The notes: a model not told the origin generated them from the sequence alone. Positions 7,818 to 15,656 are shown, numbered from the stretch's first letter. The stretch: 15,727 bases of DNA from Clostridiales bacterium (GCA_021200075.1 JAJQGZ010000204.1:1-15727), one strand, 5' to 3'. A program made the numbers and translations.

Positions 7818-8481
7818 TATCAAGTTCTTTTTTTATCAATGTTATAACAGCATTATGTATGTCCTCAATTGGCAAAGGTTTTTCCCCGTTTGAACATTTA
7901 ACAACCGCCCAGTTTTCCTTTTTTGCGGTGTAAAGAGCCGATTTCCTGCATCTGTTAAGAAAATCAATGTCAGCCTCGTGAACATCCTTTTTGCTCTCGT
8001 CGCCGTCATAGCGTGAGGTCATAAGACTTTGAGAAATCTTAACAGGCATATCGAGATAGATAACCAAATCGGGCTTTGGTATGCCAATTTTATTATATTC
8101 AAAATCACAAGACCATTCGATATAATTATCCCATTCGCTTTCATCAAACTTTTCCGTTTGATAGATTAAATTGGAAGTAACGTACCTGTCAGCAAGAATC
8201 AAAGTGCCGTTTTCGTAATCATTCTTCCAATTGAGCTTGTATGAAGCAAAGCGGTCTACTGCGTAAAATGCGCCGGCTGCATAAGCGTTTATATCATCGG
8301 GCTTGCTGCCAAAAGAGCCGTCAAGATACATTTTGACAAGCGTGCTTGACGGGCTTTCATAATCAGGCAATTTTATCTTTTTAAACTTAATTCCCCGGTC
8401 GGCAAGATATTTTTCAGCAAGAGCTGTTTGAGTGGATTTGCCGCACCCGTCAAGACCCTCGATAATAATAAGCTTTGACAT
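7810..8481 (-). CDS. tmk: Thymidylate kinase
   Basis: 223 aa. Phosphorylates dTMP to dTDP with ATP, essential for dTTP supply. P-loop 'GLDGCGKST' at residues 9-17, the Arg-containing segment 'AVDRFAS' (74-80), the 'ADRYVTSN' motif (97-104), and the beta strand 'PDLVIYLDMPV' (137-147) followed by a Lys/Asp-rich lid (SRYDGDESKKD). Slightly longer than the usual 205-215 aa, mostly in the 'EWSCDFEYNKIGIPKP' insert. The ATG shares one base with the preceding stop (TAATG), indicating translational coupling with the DUF896 gene. Placement directly downstream of sigma-A links it to DNA-replication functions in the operon. Confidence 0.95.
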   Translation of the reverse strand: MSKLIIIEGLDGCGKSTQTALAEKYLADRGIKFKKIKLPDYESPSSTLVKMYLDGSFGSKPDDINAYAAGAFYAVDRFASYKLNWKNDYENGTLILADRYVTSNLIYQTEKFDESEWDNYIEWSCDFEYNKIGIPKPDLVIYLDMPVKISQSLMTSRYDGDESKKDVHEADIDFLNRCRKSALYTAKKENWAVVKCSNGEKPLPIEDIHNAVITLIKKELDNA

Positions 8482-8684
8482 TATTTCTTCTTCTCAATCT
8501 TTCGTTTATTACAGTTTTTATCAACAATAAATGTGTTATCAAGCTGTGAAGTGAGACTTGCTTTAACACTGTCAATATACTCTCTCCTGAGCTTAGCCTG
8601 CTCCGCTTTTTCCGAATCGGTAAGAACGCCGCTTTTGGATTTGCATGCAAGTTCGTTAATTCTGTTAATTTTTTCCTGATTCAT
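8481..8684 (-). CDS. DUF896 family small protein
   Basis: 67 aa. Matches DUF896 (YnzC-like) proteins: a helical pair 'KINRINELACKSKSGVLTD' then 'EKAEQAKLRREYI', followed by a conserved 'QLDNTFIVD' stretch and a basic tail ending KRKIEKKK. Function is unknown; structural work on Bacillus relatives shows a small helical hairpin. Both ends share one base with neighbours: rpoD TGA with this ATG (TGATG) and this TAA with the tmk ATG (TAATG). Expression is therefore probably tied to sigma-A and thymidylate kinase synthesis. Soluble, highly charged, no cysteine motif for metal binding. Confidence 0.9.
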   Translation of the reverse strand: MNQEKINRINELACKSKSGVLTDSEKAEQAKLRREYIDSVKASLTSQLDNTFIVDKNCNKRKIEKKK

Positions 8685-9814
8685 CAGTCTAAGAAATCCT
8701 TTAGCTTTTTACTTCTGCTCGGGTGACGGAGCTTCCTGAGCGCCTTAGCCTCTATCTGACGGATACGCTCCCTTGTTACATTAAAATCCTTGCCGACTTC
8801 CTCAAGTGTTTTTGGATTGCCGTCGTCAAGACCGAAACGCAAAACAAGAACTCTGGCTTCCCTCGGAGTGAGCGTGCCGAGAACCTCGTCTAACTGCTCC
8901 TTGAGCAAGCTGATAGAAGCGGCGTCGGCAGGAGCGAGCGCTTCCTCATCGGGTATAAAATCGCCGAGATGGGAATCCTCTTCCTCACCGATAGGAGTTT
9001 CAAGCGATACGGGTTCCTGAGCTACTCTGAGAATTTCCCTGACCTTTTTGGGAGACATACTCAAATATTCGGCAATTTCCTCCGCTGTGGGTTCCCTGCC
9101 GTTTTGGTGGAGAAGCTGGCTGTTAGCTTTTTTAACCTTATTGATAGTTTCAACCATATGAACTGGAATCCTGATAGTCCTTGCCTGGTCGGCAATGGAG
9201 CGGGTAATAGCCTGCCTGATCCACCAGGTAGCGTATGTTGAAAATTTAAAGCCCTTTGTATAATCGAATTTATCAACGGCTTTGATAAGACCGAGATTGC
9301 CCTCTTGGATAAGATCGAGAAACTGCATTCCTCTGCCGACATATCTCTTTGCAATGCTTACTACCAAACGAAGATTTGCTTCCGCAAGCCTTTTCTTAGC
9401 TTCGGCATCACCGTCAGATATACGAATGGCAAGCTCGATTTCCTCCTCAGGAGTAAGAAGTGGTACCCGTCCTATCTCCTTGAGATAGACCTTAACCGGA
9501 TCATCCATAGCGGCATTATCATTTACCGCCACGGTTTCGGCGGCGTCTGTCTCCTTTGGCAAATCAACCTCAAGGCTCAGACCGTCGAGCGCTTCGGCGG
9601 AAAAATCGTCGATAATATTAATATTTGCGGCGTCAATCTGCTCGTTTAATTTCTCAAGTTCCTCAACATCAAGATCAAGCTCTACTATGAGATTATCAAT
9701 TTCCTGCGTGGAAAGATGACCGGACTGCTTGCCTTTGTTAATAAGCTTTTTGAAAGCGGCATTTTTCTTTTCCTCGCTGACAGGCTGCGGTGGTGTAAGA
9801 TTTATATCCTTCAT
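8684..9814 (-). CDS. rpoD: RNA polymerase primary sigma factor (sigma-A/RpoD)
   Basis: 376 aa. The housekeeping sigma factor that directs RNA polymerase to -10/-35 promoters. Start chosen at ATG 9812-9814 (MKDINLTPPQ), with AGGAGA about 9 bases upstream; a start 18 codons earlier has no RBS and an atypical leader. Order of parts: short region 1.1-like helical part (about 12-75), acidic linker, region 1.2 'DDPVKVYLKEIGRVPLLTP' (about 104-122), region 2 with 'QEGNLGLIKAVDKFD' and 'KFSTYATWWIRQAITR' (about 147-205), region 3 (about 220-285), region 4 with 'TLTPREARVLVLRFGL' and HTH 'VTRERIRQIEAKALRKLRH' (about 312-363). Full length for a Firmicutes sigma-A. It follows dnaG as in the classic macromolecular-synthesis arrangement. 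Fully intact. Confidence 0.98.
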   Translation of the reverse strand: MKDINLTPPQPVSEEKKNAAFKKLINKGKQSGHLSTQEIDNLIVELDLDVEELEKLNEQIDAANINIIDDFSAEALDGLSLEVDLPKETDAAETVAVNDNAAMDDPVKVYLKEIGRVPLLTPEEEIELAIRISDGDAEAKKRLAEANLRLVVSIAKRYVGRGMQFLDLIQEGNLGLIKAVDKFDYTKGFKFSTYATWWIRQAITRSIADQARTIRIPVHMVETINKVKKANSQLLHQNGREPTAEEIAEYLSMSPKKVREILRVAQEPVSLETPIGEEEDSHLGDFIPDEEALAPADAASISLLKEQLDEVLGTLTPREARVLVLRFGLDDGNPKTLEEVGKDFNVTRERIRQIEAKALRKLRHPSRSKKLKDFLD

Positions 9815-9849
9815 AAAGAATATCTCCTCTGCTTTATATGTTCCTGCGG

Positions 9850-9880
9850 TGATGTAATGTATTTGCAAAACAATACATCA
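9850..9880. repeat. Imperfect inverted repeat between dnaG and rpoD
   Basis: The 86-base dnaG-rpoD gap carries TGATGTA (9850-9856) facing TACATCA (9874-9880), and an alternative nested pair ATGTATT (9857-9863) facing AATACAT (9872-9878). The two share a half-site, so they are mutually exclusive pairings. No U tract follows, so not a standard terminator. It could be an mRNA-processing or regulatory element separating dnaG and rpoD expression, or chance in AT-rich DNA. Confidence 0.4.
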
Positions 9881-9900
9881 AACGCTTTGTCAGCACGAAT

Positions 9901-11631
9901 TTACTTGAAAAGACTGCGAAAATCATCATCGGACATATCGCCGGCGGAAACGGAATGTTTTTTATCGTATTCCGCATTGATTATGCCGAGACAATCCGAA
10001 AATTCCTTTTTCGGTGTTTTACTTTCACGGTTTCGTGCTATAATTCCCGAAAGACGGCTCAGTTCATCACTTGTGAGCGATTCGGAAAAATTAATTAAAT
10101 CTGTATCAAGCTTTTCATCAAGCCTCGATATTATAACACAAAATACCTTTTGCGCAAATGCCGATGAAAGCTTTTTTGAATCAAATCCGTCGCACAGCGA
10201 ACGGCAATCGGGATAGCGAAGAAGCAGACCTATAATCCTGTCCTCGGCTTTAAGCTGTTTGACGGAAGCGTTATTTTGATAGCTCATCTTTGTTGTTTCC
10301 CTTGATGAGCTTTCTATTATTTTTTTATATTGCGTTCTTCTGCGGCGGTTATTAGATTTTCTGATATTATCTTCAAGCTGAGCTTTGAGCGCAGATTTTT
10401 CAACACCCAAGTCGTTAGAAAGCTTTGATAAATACAAATCCTGTTCGATGGGAGTTGTATCAGCCAAAATTTTCATACTTTCTGATATAAAATCTATTGT
10501 ACCCCGTGTTGTGTTAAGGTCGTATTTATTTTTTAACGAAAGAAGTGCAAATTCCGTTTCGTTGGAAGCGCCTGCAAGCATACCGCTGAACTTGTCCCGA
10601 CCGAGCATTCTTATTATTTCGTCCGGGTCTTTGCCGCCCGTAAGGGACGGAACACGAATTTTTAAATCCGTATCTTTGAAAAACCTGAGCGCTTTATTAA
10701 GAGCCTTCTGCCCTGCTTCGTCGGCATCGTATACAAGAACGACCTCTTTTGTATATCTGCTTATCAGCCTGACCTGCTCGGCTGTGAGAGCTGTACCGCA
10801 ACCTGCTACAGAATTGGTGAATCCTGCCTGGTGCATAGAAATTACATCCATATATCCCTCGCAGAGAATAAGGCTGTCGGAGCAGTTATCTTTTGCAAAA
10901 TTAAGACCGAAAAGCTCGTTCGTCTTTTTATAAGCAAGGGTATCGGATGTGTTGACATACTTAGGCTTGCTGTCGTCAAGCACCCTGCCGCCGAAAGCAA
11001 CGACATTTCCCCTCACATCAATTATAGGCGTCATAACCCTGTTTTTAAAGGTATCGTAATGTCCGCCGTTTATGCTGTTTTTAATCACTCCGGCATCGAG
11101 CATTTCAGAAAAGCCGTAACCTAAATTTTTTAAATATTTAAGCAGTGAATCCCATTCGTCCGGAGCGTAGCCGAGACCGAAATGCTTTATTGTTGCAAGA
11201 GAAAGACCCCTTGAAAGAAAATAATCAAGTCCCTTTTTGCCCTGCGGACTCATCATATATGAATTAAAAAACTTTGCGCTTTCACGGTTAATTTCAAGTA
11301 TTCGTCTGCGCCTTTTTGAAAGGCTGTCGTCAACGCCGTCCTGCGGTATTTGCATACCTGCTCGCTGAGCTAAAAGCTTAACGGCATCAATATAATCGAG
11401 ATTTTCAATCCTTTTTATAAAACCGACAGCGTCACCGCCGATGCCGCAACCGAAGCAATAAAACGACTGTGTATCGTGATAGACGGTGAAAGACGGCGTT
11501 TTTTCATTATGAAACGGGCAAAGACCCACAGAAGTGGAGCCTCGTCGTTTAAGCGTGACATAAGGAGAAATCACATCCTCGATATCGGTTTTATATTTAA
11601 GCTCCTGCAAGAAGCTTTCATTCAAGGGCAT
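9901..11631 (-). CDS. dnaG: DNA primase
   Basis: 576 aa. Synthesises RNA primers at the replication fork, loaded by the replicative helicase. N-terminal zinc-binding CHC2 domain with Cys38, His41, Cys59 and Cys62 ('CPFHNEKTPSF', 'FYCFGCG'). Catalytic core with 'NRVMTPIIDVRGNVVAFGGR' (198-216) and TOPRIM motifs Glu258 ('LILCEGYMDV') and Asp302/Asp304 ('YDADEAGQKA'). The C-terminal helicase-binding region is somewhat short against about 600 aa in B. subtilis and carries a basic linker 'NNRRRRTQYKK'. Start supported by AGGAGA 8 bases upstream. Lies 30 bases after dgt and 86 before rpoD. Intact, no sign of decay. Confidence 0.97.
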   Translation of the reverse strand: MPLNESFLQELKYKTDIEDVISPYVTLKRRGSTSVGLCPFHNEKTPSFTVYHDTQSFYCFGCGIGGDAVGFIKRIENLDYIDAVKLLAQRAGMQIPQDGVDDSLSKRRRRILEINRESAKFFNSYMMSPQGKKGLDYFLSRGLSLATIKHFGLGYAPDEWDSLLKYLKNLGYGFSEMLDAGVIKNSINGGHYDTFKNRVMTPIIDVRGNVVAFGGRVLDDSKPKYVNTSDTLAYKKTNELFGLNFAKDNCSDSLILCEGYMDVISMHQAGFTNSVAGCGTALTAEQVRLISRYTKEVVLVYDADEAGQKALNKALRFFKDTDLKIRVPSLTGGKDPDEIIRMLGRDKFSGMLAGASNETEFALLSLKNKYDLNTTRGTIDFISESMKILADTTPIEQDLYLSKLSNDLGVEKSALKAQLEDNIRKSNNRRRRTQYKKIIESSSRETTKMSYQNNASVKQLKAEDRIIGLLLRYPDCRSLCDGFDSKKLSSAFAQKVFCVIISRLDEKLDTDLINFSESLTSDELSRLSGIIARNRESKTPKKEFSDCLGIINAEYDKKHSVSAGDMSDDDFRSLFK

Positions 11632-11661
11632 AATTCATCTCCTCGTCAATATCATAAATAA

Positions 11662-12684
11662 TTATCCGAATATCAGCCGAGCCAGCACATCGGTACAAAA
11701 AAGCTCGTTAAAAATATGCAGTGCGTATGTGTCACTCATACCCGAAATATAATCGCAAACCGCTCTTTCCTTGCCGTCGGTTTCGGCAACGGAAATATAT
11801 TCGTCGGGCATTTTATCAAGATTTTTTATGTAGTAAAAATATATTCTTTCAAGCATATCCTCCGCTTTGCTTTCCTCACCTTTGCAAACAGGGTTGGTGT
11901 ACACGGCGGTAAACATAAAATTGTGCAAATCGTCAAATGCGGTATAAAAATCCTCGCTCATTCTGATACTGTCGTCACTGTTATTTATAACATCGACAAC
12001 CATATTGTTGACTCTTTCCGACTTGGTCATACCGAGACGCATACGAAGACTGAGCGGAATATCCTCCTCCGCCATAACCTGCGCCCTGACAGCGTCGTCT
12101 ATATCGTGATTTATATATGCAATTTTATCGGCGATACGGATTATCTGACCCTCGAGAGTATATGCTTCCTCGCCCCTTGTGTGGCAGAGAATACCGTTTT
12201 TTACCTCGTCGGTAAGGTTAAGACCTTTGCCGTTTTTTTCGAGCTTTTCAACAACTCTCACGCTTTGCTCATAGTGCCTGAATCCGTTACTGCAAAGCCG
12301 ATTGAGTGCTCTCTCCCCTGCGTGACCGAACGGTGTGTGGCCGAGATCGTGACCGAGAGCCACGGCTTCTGTCAAGTCCTCATTGAGACGAAGCACTCTT
12401 GCAATGGTTCTTGCAATCTGCGAAACCTCAAGGGTATGCGTAAGCCTTGTCCGATAATGGTCTCCGTTCGGAGAAAGAAATACCTGTGTTTTATGCTTCA
12501 ATCGCCTGAAAGACTGGAAGTGAATTATTCTGTCACGATCACGCTGAAAGCAGGTTCTTATACCACATTCCTCTTCCGGAAAAACACGGCCCTTTGAATC
12601 GGCGGAAAAGCAAGCTTTGGAGCAAAGAATTTTTTTCTCGTTTTCTTCAGACATAATGCGAATAGAATTATCCAAATTTCTCAT
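11662..12684 (-). CDS. dgt: dGTP triphosphohydrolase-like HD-domain protein
   Basis: 340 aa. HD-superfamily dNTP triphosphohydrolase that hydrolyses dGTP/dNTP to nucleoside and triphosphate, tuning the dNTP pool. Family motifs: 'CGIRTCFQRDRDRIIH' (40-55), 'SFRRLKHKTQVFL' (58-70), 'RTRLTHTLEVSQIART' with metal ligand His83, 'GHDLGHTPFGHAGE' with His112-Asp113, and 'NHDIDDAVR' with the last Asp near 194. The short family form typical of Firmicutes, found ahead of dnaG-rpoD in many. Start is uncertain: GGAGG (12685-12689) touches the ATG at 12682-12684 with no spacer, whereas an in-frame TTG three codons later (12673-12675) sits at an ideal 9 bases. Confident family call; exact nucleotide preference unknown. 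Confidence 0.94.
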   Translation of the reverse strand: MRNLDNSIRIMSEENEKKILCSKACFSADSKGRVFPEEECGIRTCFQRDRDRIIHFQSFRRLKHKTQVFLSPNGDHYRTRLTHTLEVSQIARTIARVLRLNEDLTEAVALGHDLGHTPFGHAGERALNRLCSNGFRHYEQSVRVVEKLEKNGKGLNLTDEVKNGILCHTRGEEAYTLEGQIIRIADKIAYINHDIDDAVRAQVMAEEDIPLSLRMRLGMTKSERVNNMVVDVINNSDDSIRMSEDFYTAFDDLHNFMFTAVYTNPVCKGEESKAEDMLERIYFYYIKNLDKMPDEYISVAETDGKERAVCDYISGMSDTYALHIFNELFCTDVLARLIFG

Positions 12685-12704
12685 CCTCCGTATATATTAT
12701 ACTC

Positions 12705-12733
12705 ATTATAATTCAATTTCCCTACTTAAACAA
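12705..12733 (-). promoter_or_regulatory. Candidate promoter of the dgt operon
   Basis: Minus strand: TTGTTT at 12728-12733, 17-base spacer, perfect TATAAT at 12705-12710. A second TATAAT lies closer to the gene without a good -35. The predicted start lies about 10 bases before the GGAGG, giving a very short leader. Only strong promoter-like element seen ahead of the eleven-gene string. Confidence 0.6.
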
Positions 12734-12749
12734 GAATATTTTTTAAATA

Positions 12750-12778
12750 TTGACTAAATTAAATGTAAAAGTTATAAT
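12750..12778 (+). promoter_or_regulatory. Strong sigma-A promoter of the metallophosphoesterase
   Basis: TTGACT at 12750-12755, 17-base spacer, TATAAT at 12773-12778. Near-consensus for sigma-A. The predicted start near 12785 gives a leader of about 54 bases. Back-to-back with the dgt promoter; the two -35 boxes are only 16 bases apart. Confidence 0.8.
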
Positions 12779-12838
12779 ACAAATTGTAATTAGAACAGGA
12801 TTTAATCTTTCTGAAATTTGAGTTCGGGACTTGATAAA

Positions 12839-13660
12839 ATGATTTTTGCGTTTATAGCCGTGTTTGCGGTTTTATTTTTTATTTTCTGCTTTTACCAAAA
12901 CAATAAAATTGATATGACATATTATACAGTGAAAAACGAAAACTGCAAGAAGAATTTTAAAATTGTTCATCTCTCGGATTTTCACTCAAAACCTGCCGAA
13001 AAAGTCATTGAAAAGACCGAAAAAGAAAAACCTGACATAATCTGCATAACGGGCGACTTTATCAATGACAGGGGAAAAAACAAGGATAAAATGCTCAGCT
13101 TTGCAAAAAGACTTGTTAAAATTGCGCCGGTATATTACATCACCGGCAACCACGAAAGACGGCTCGACTACTTTGACGAGCTTATGGGAGAACTTTCAAA
13201 AACAGGATTTATCGTACTGCTAAACGATACAAGCGAAAACGAATTTTGCACAATACTCGGTCTTGACGAAAACCAAGCGGATTTTGATGACTACAAAGCA
13301 AGGAAAAACGGTATATTTGAATACCGAGATATGAAGCCGTATTTTGACGAACTGGAAAAGCACGACGGTTTTAAGCTGGTTTTAAGCCATTTTCCCGAAA
13401 ATTTTGAAGAAGTAAAGGAACTTAACTATTCACAGTATGACTTTGATTTACAGCTTTCGGGTCACGCTCACGGCGGACAATGGATATTACCGTTTGTCGG
13501 CCCGCTTTTTTCCCCCGGTCAAGGAGTTTTGCCGAAATATGTAAGAGGTTCTTTCGGAGACAGACCGAAGCTTATAGTAAGCCGAGGTTTGGGCAATTCG
13601 GAATTTCCGCTCAGGCTTTTCGACCACCCGGAAATTGTGATTGTTAATGTTGAAAATTAA
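12839..13660 (+). CDS. Membrane-anchored metallophosphoesterase (YkuE-like)
   Basis: 273 aa from ATG 12839-12841; a TTG 7 codons earlier keeps the frame but has no RBS, whereas GGGA lies 9 bases before the ATG. Residues about 2-20 (IFAFIAVFAVLFFIFCFY) form one membrane helix or uncleaved signal anchor. The calcineurin-like phosphoesterase domain follows in order: 'VHLSDFHS' (DxH), 'ITGDFINDRG' (GDxxxD), 'YITGNHE' (GNHE), 'LVLSHFPE', and 'LSGHAHGGQ' (GHxH), so the dinuclear metal site is complete. Ends 'LIVSRGLGNSEFPLRLFDHPEIVIV', characteristic of this subfamily. Relatives act on phosphorylated lipid or nucleotide substrates at the membrane; the substrate here is unknown. Single-gene unit with its own promoter. 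Confidence 0.92.
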   Translation: MIFAFIAVFAVLFFIFCFYQNNKIDMTYYTVKNENCKKNFKIVHLSDFHSKPAEKVIEKTEKEKPDIICITGDFINDRGKNKDKMLSFAKRLVKIAPVYYITGNHERRLDYFDELMGELSKTGFIVLLNDTSENEFCTILGLDENQADFDDYKARKNGIFEYRDMKPYFDELEKHDGFKLVLSHFPENFEEVKELNYSQYDFDLQLSGHAHGGQWILPFVGPLFSPGQGVLPKYVRGSFGDRPKLIVSRGLGNSEFPLRLFDHPEIVIVNVEN

Positions 13661-13697
13661 AATTTACATCTAATCCGATAATAATTCATAGACATCT

Positions 13698-13719
13698 CAC
13701 ACATATTTCACACATATTT
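13698..13719 (+). repeat. 11-bp perfect tandem duplication upstream of glmS
   Basis: CACACATATTT occurs twice head to tail (13698-13708, 13709-13719) in the 121-base AT-rich gap between the phosphoesterase and glmS. It could be two operator half-sites spaced one helical turn apart, or a slipped-strand duplication. No clear promoter or glmS ribozyme core is recognisable in the gap. Confidence 0.6.
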
Positions 13720-13781
13720 AATAATATTTAATATTAAGAGACTATATTTAAAAGGTAATACAGTTAATTAAAGGAGACAAT

Positions 13782-15587
13782 ATGTGCGGAATAATTGGAT
13801 ATACAGGATATAGCAATGCAACCGGCAAGCTGATAAATGGTTTAAAAACGCTTGAATACAGAGGATATGACAGCGCCGGAATTGCTCTAAGCTCAAATGA
13901 AAAAACTAAAATAATCAAGTGTGCAGGCAGAGTGAGCGAGCTTGAAAAGCTGTGTGAAAATACAACAAGGTTAAACACGGGAATAGGACACACACGCTGG
14001 ACAACCCACGGAAGTGTGAATCAAAAAATTCACACCCGCATAAATTCGGGCATATAACGCTTGTACACAACGGTATTATAGAAAATTATACAGAGCTTAT
14101 TACAAAATATAATCTAAGTGAATTGCTCTCTTCAAAAACGGACAGCGAGGTTGCCGCCGCAATAATCAACTTATTCTATAATGGCAATCCGTATAAAGCA
14201 ATAAAAAACGCAATTTCTCAAATTAAAGGTACTTTTGCGTTTGCAATAATTTTTGACGATATAAAGGACACGATTTTTGCGGTAAGAAATGTCAGTCCGA
14301 TTGTTTTGTGCAAGGGCGATGACGGAACATATTTATCATCTGATATACTTGCAATCGGCGAATATTGCAGCGAATATTTTATTCTGCCTGAAATGACGGT
14401 TGCAAAGCTTGAAAAGGACAAAATAACCGTAACGGATTTTAACGGCAATGAAATTTTGCCCGAAGCCGTGAAGCTTGATTTTGCACTTGCATCCGCCGAC
14501 AAAGGCGGTTATCCTTTTTTATATGGAAAAGGAAATAATGCAACAGCCAAAAACATTCTCTGATACAATAAAAAGCAGAATAGCAAACGGTCTTCCCGAT
14601 TTTTCAAACGATAAAATTGACGATGATATGTTCAGCGAAATAACGAATATATCGCTTATCGCCTGCGGAACAGCAATGCACGCAGGGCTTATAGGCAAAG
14701 CAATGATTGAGATAAAAGCGAAAATCCCCTGCACTGTTTACCTTGCATAGGAATTTATGTATACATCTCCGATTATAAATAAAAGCACGCTGGTAATTTG
14801 CATTTCGCAGAGCGGAGAAACGATTGATACGCTTGAAGCCTTGAAATATGCGAAAAAAGAGGGTGCAAAAACGCTTTCGATAGTTAACGTGAAAGGCTCT
14901 TCAATCGCAAGAGAAAGCCAAAATGTAATATACACAAACGCAGGAGCGGAAATAGCTGTTGCATCTACCAAAGCGTATACCACACAGCTTGCGATATTTT
15001 ATCTGCTTGCGGTGAAACTGTCGCTGATTTACAAAAAAATAAGCGAAAAAGAAGCAAGGCAAATTACAGATGAAATACAAAAACTGCCCGAGGCAATAAA
15101 CAATGTGCTTGACCGCCGTGAGGAAATTCACGCTCTCGCACGGCAACTGCTTGAATGCGAACACACATTTATGATCGGCAGAGGTCTTGATTACCCGATG
15201 CTTTTGGAAGCGTCGCTGAAGCTCAAAGAAATATCTTATATTCATTCGGAAGCATTTGCTTCGGGCGAACTGAAGCACGGAACGATTGCACTTATCGCGA
15301 AAAACACGCCGATAATCGCACTTGTAACTCAGCCCGACCTAAAATCAAAGGAAATATCAAATATAAAAGAGGTTCAGTCGAGAGGGGCAAATTTAATAAC
15401 ATTTATAACAAAATCTCTAAACAACGGCAAAATAAACTGCTCGTTTGAATTACCCGACACCGCCGAGGAATTGGCTGCCGTACCCGCTGTGGTTGCGTTA
15501 CAGCTCCTTGCCTACTATGTGTCAAGCGACAAGGGACTTGATGTTGACAAACCGAGAAACCTTGCAAAGGTTGTAACGGTGGAATAA
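13782..15587 (+). pseudogene. glmS: Broken glutamine-fructose-6-phosphate aminotransferase (GlmS)
   Basis: GlmS makes glucosamine-6-phosphate for peptidoglycan and other amino sugars. Start is ATG 13782-13784 after AAAGGAG, with catalytic Cys next to Met (MCGIIGYTG). The glutaminase domain reads through 'GIGHTRWTTHGSVNQK', then loses frame: the six-A run at 14023-14028 needs a seventh A to continue 'NSHPHKFGHITLVHNGI'. A second shift is one extra T in the six-T run at 14515-14520, before 'YMEKEIMQQPKTFSD'. The third lesion is an in-frame TAG at 14748-14750 at the normally conserved Ser of 'LASEF'. Both sugar-isomerase domains are otherwise well preserved ('SLIACGTAMHAG', 'ISQSGETIDTLEAL', 'STKAYTTQLA', 'EAFASGELKHG', C-terminal 'NLAKVVTVE'). 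Correcting the two indels gives 601 aa, normal size. A second functional glmS elsewhere is likely if these lesions are real. Confidence 0.88.
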
Positions 15588-15609
15588 AATCGGAATAAAA
15601 TTATTAAAA

Positions 15610-15656
15610 GTCAATAAAAATTCCCATTTCGGAATTTTTATTGATTTTATTTTACT
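15610..15656 (+). terminator. Intrinsic terminator after glmS
   Basis: Perfect 13-bp stem CAATAAAAATTCC (15612-15624) with GGAATTTTTATTG (15631-15643), six-base loop, followed by a T-rich tail (attttattttac). Two or three further pairs extend the base. It starts about 25 bases after the glmS stop. The A-rich left flank means it may act in both directions. Confidence 0.8.

Noticed and set aside
9815..9868. Start of rpoD 18 codons upstream
   Set aside because: No RBS at the upstream codon, whereas AGGAGA is well placed for the ATG at 9812-9814, and the extra residues do not resemble sigma factors.
10385..10933. 182-aa plus-strand open frame inside dnaG
   Set aside because: Antisense to the primase catalytic core; low-complexity Ser/Leu-rich shadow translation.
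11716..12597. 293-aa open frame on the plus strand
   Set aside because: Lies fully antisense to the well-supported dgt gene, shows no family motif and no RBS; an antisense shadow.
13661..13781. glmS ribozyme or amino-sugar-sensing riboswitch upstream of glmS
   Set aside because: The gap is only 121 bases, very AT-rich, and I cannot see the ribozyme's paired core; only an 11-bp tandem repeat is evident.
14748..14750. TAG read as a sense codon (stop recoding)
   Set aside because: glmS also has two frameshifts that recoding cannot explain, and no other gene in the window has an internal in-frame TAG. Nothing suggests a suppressor tRNA here.
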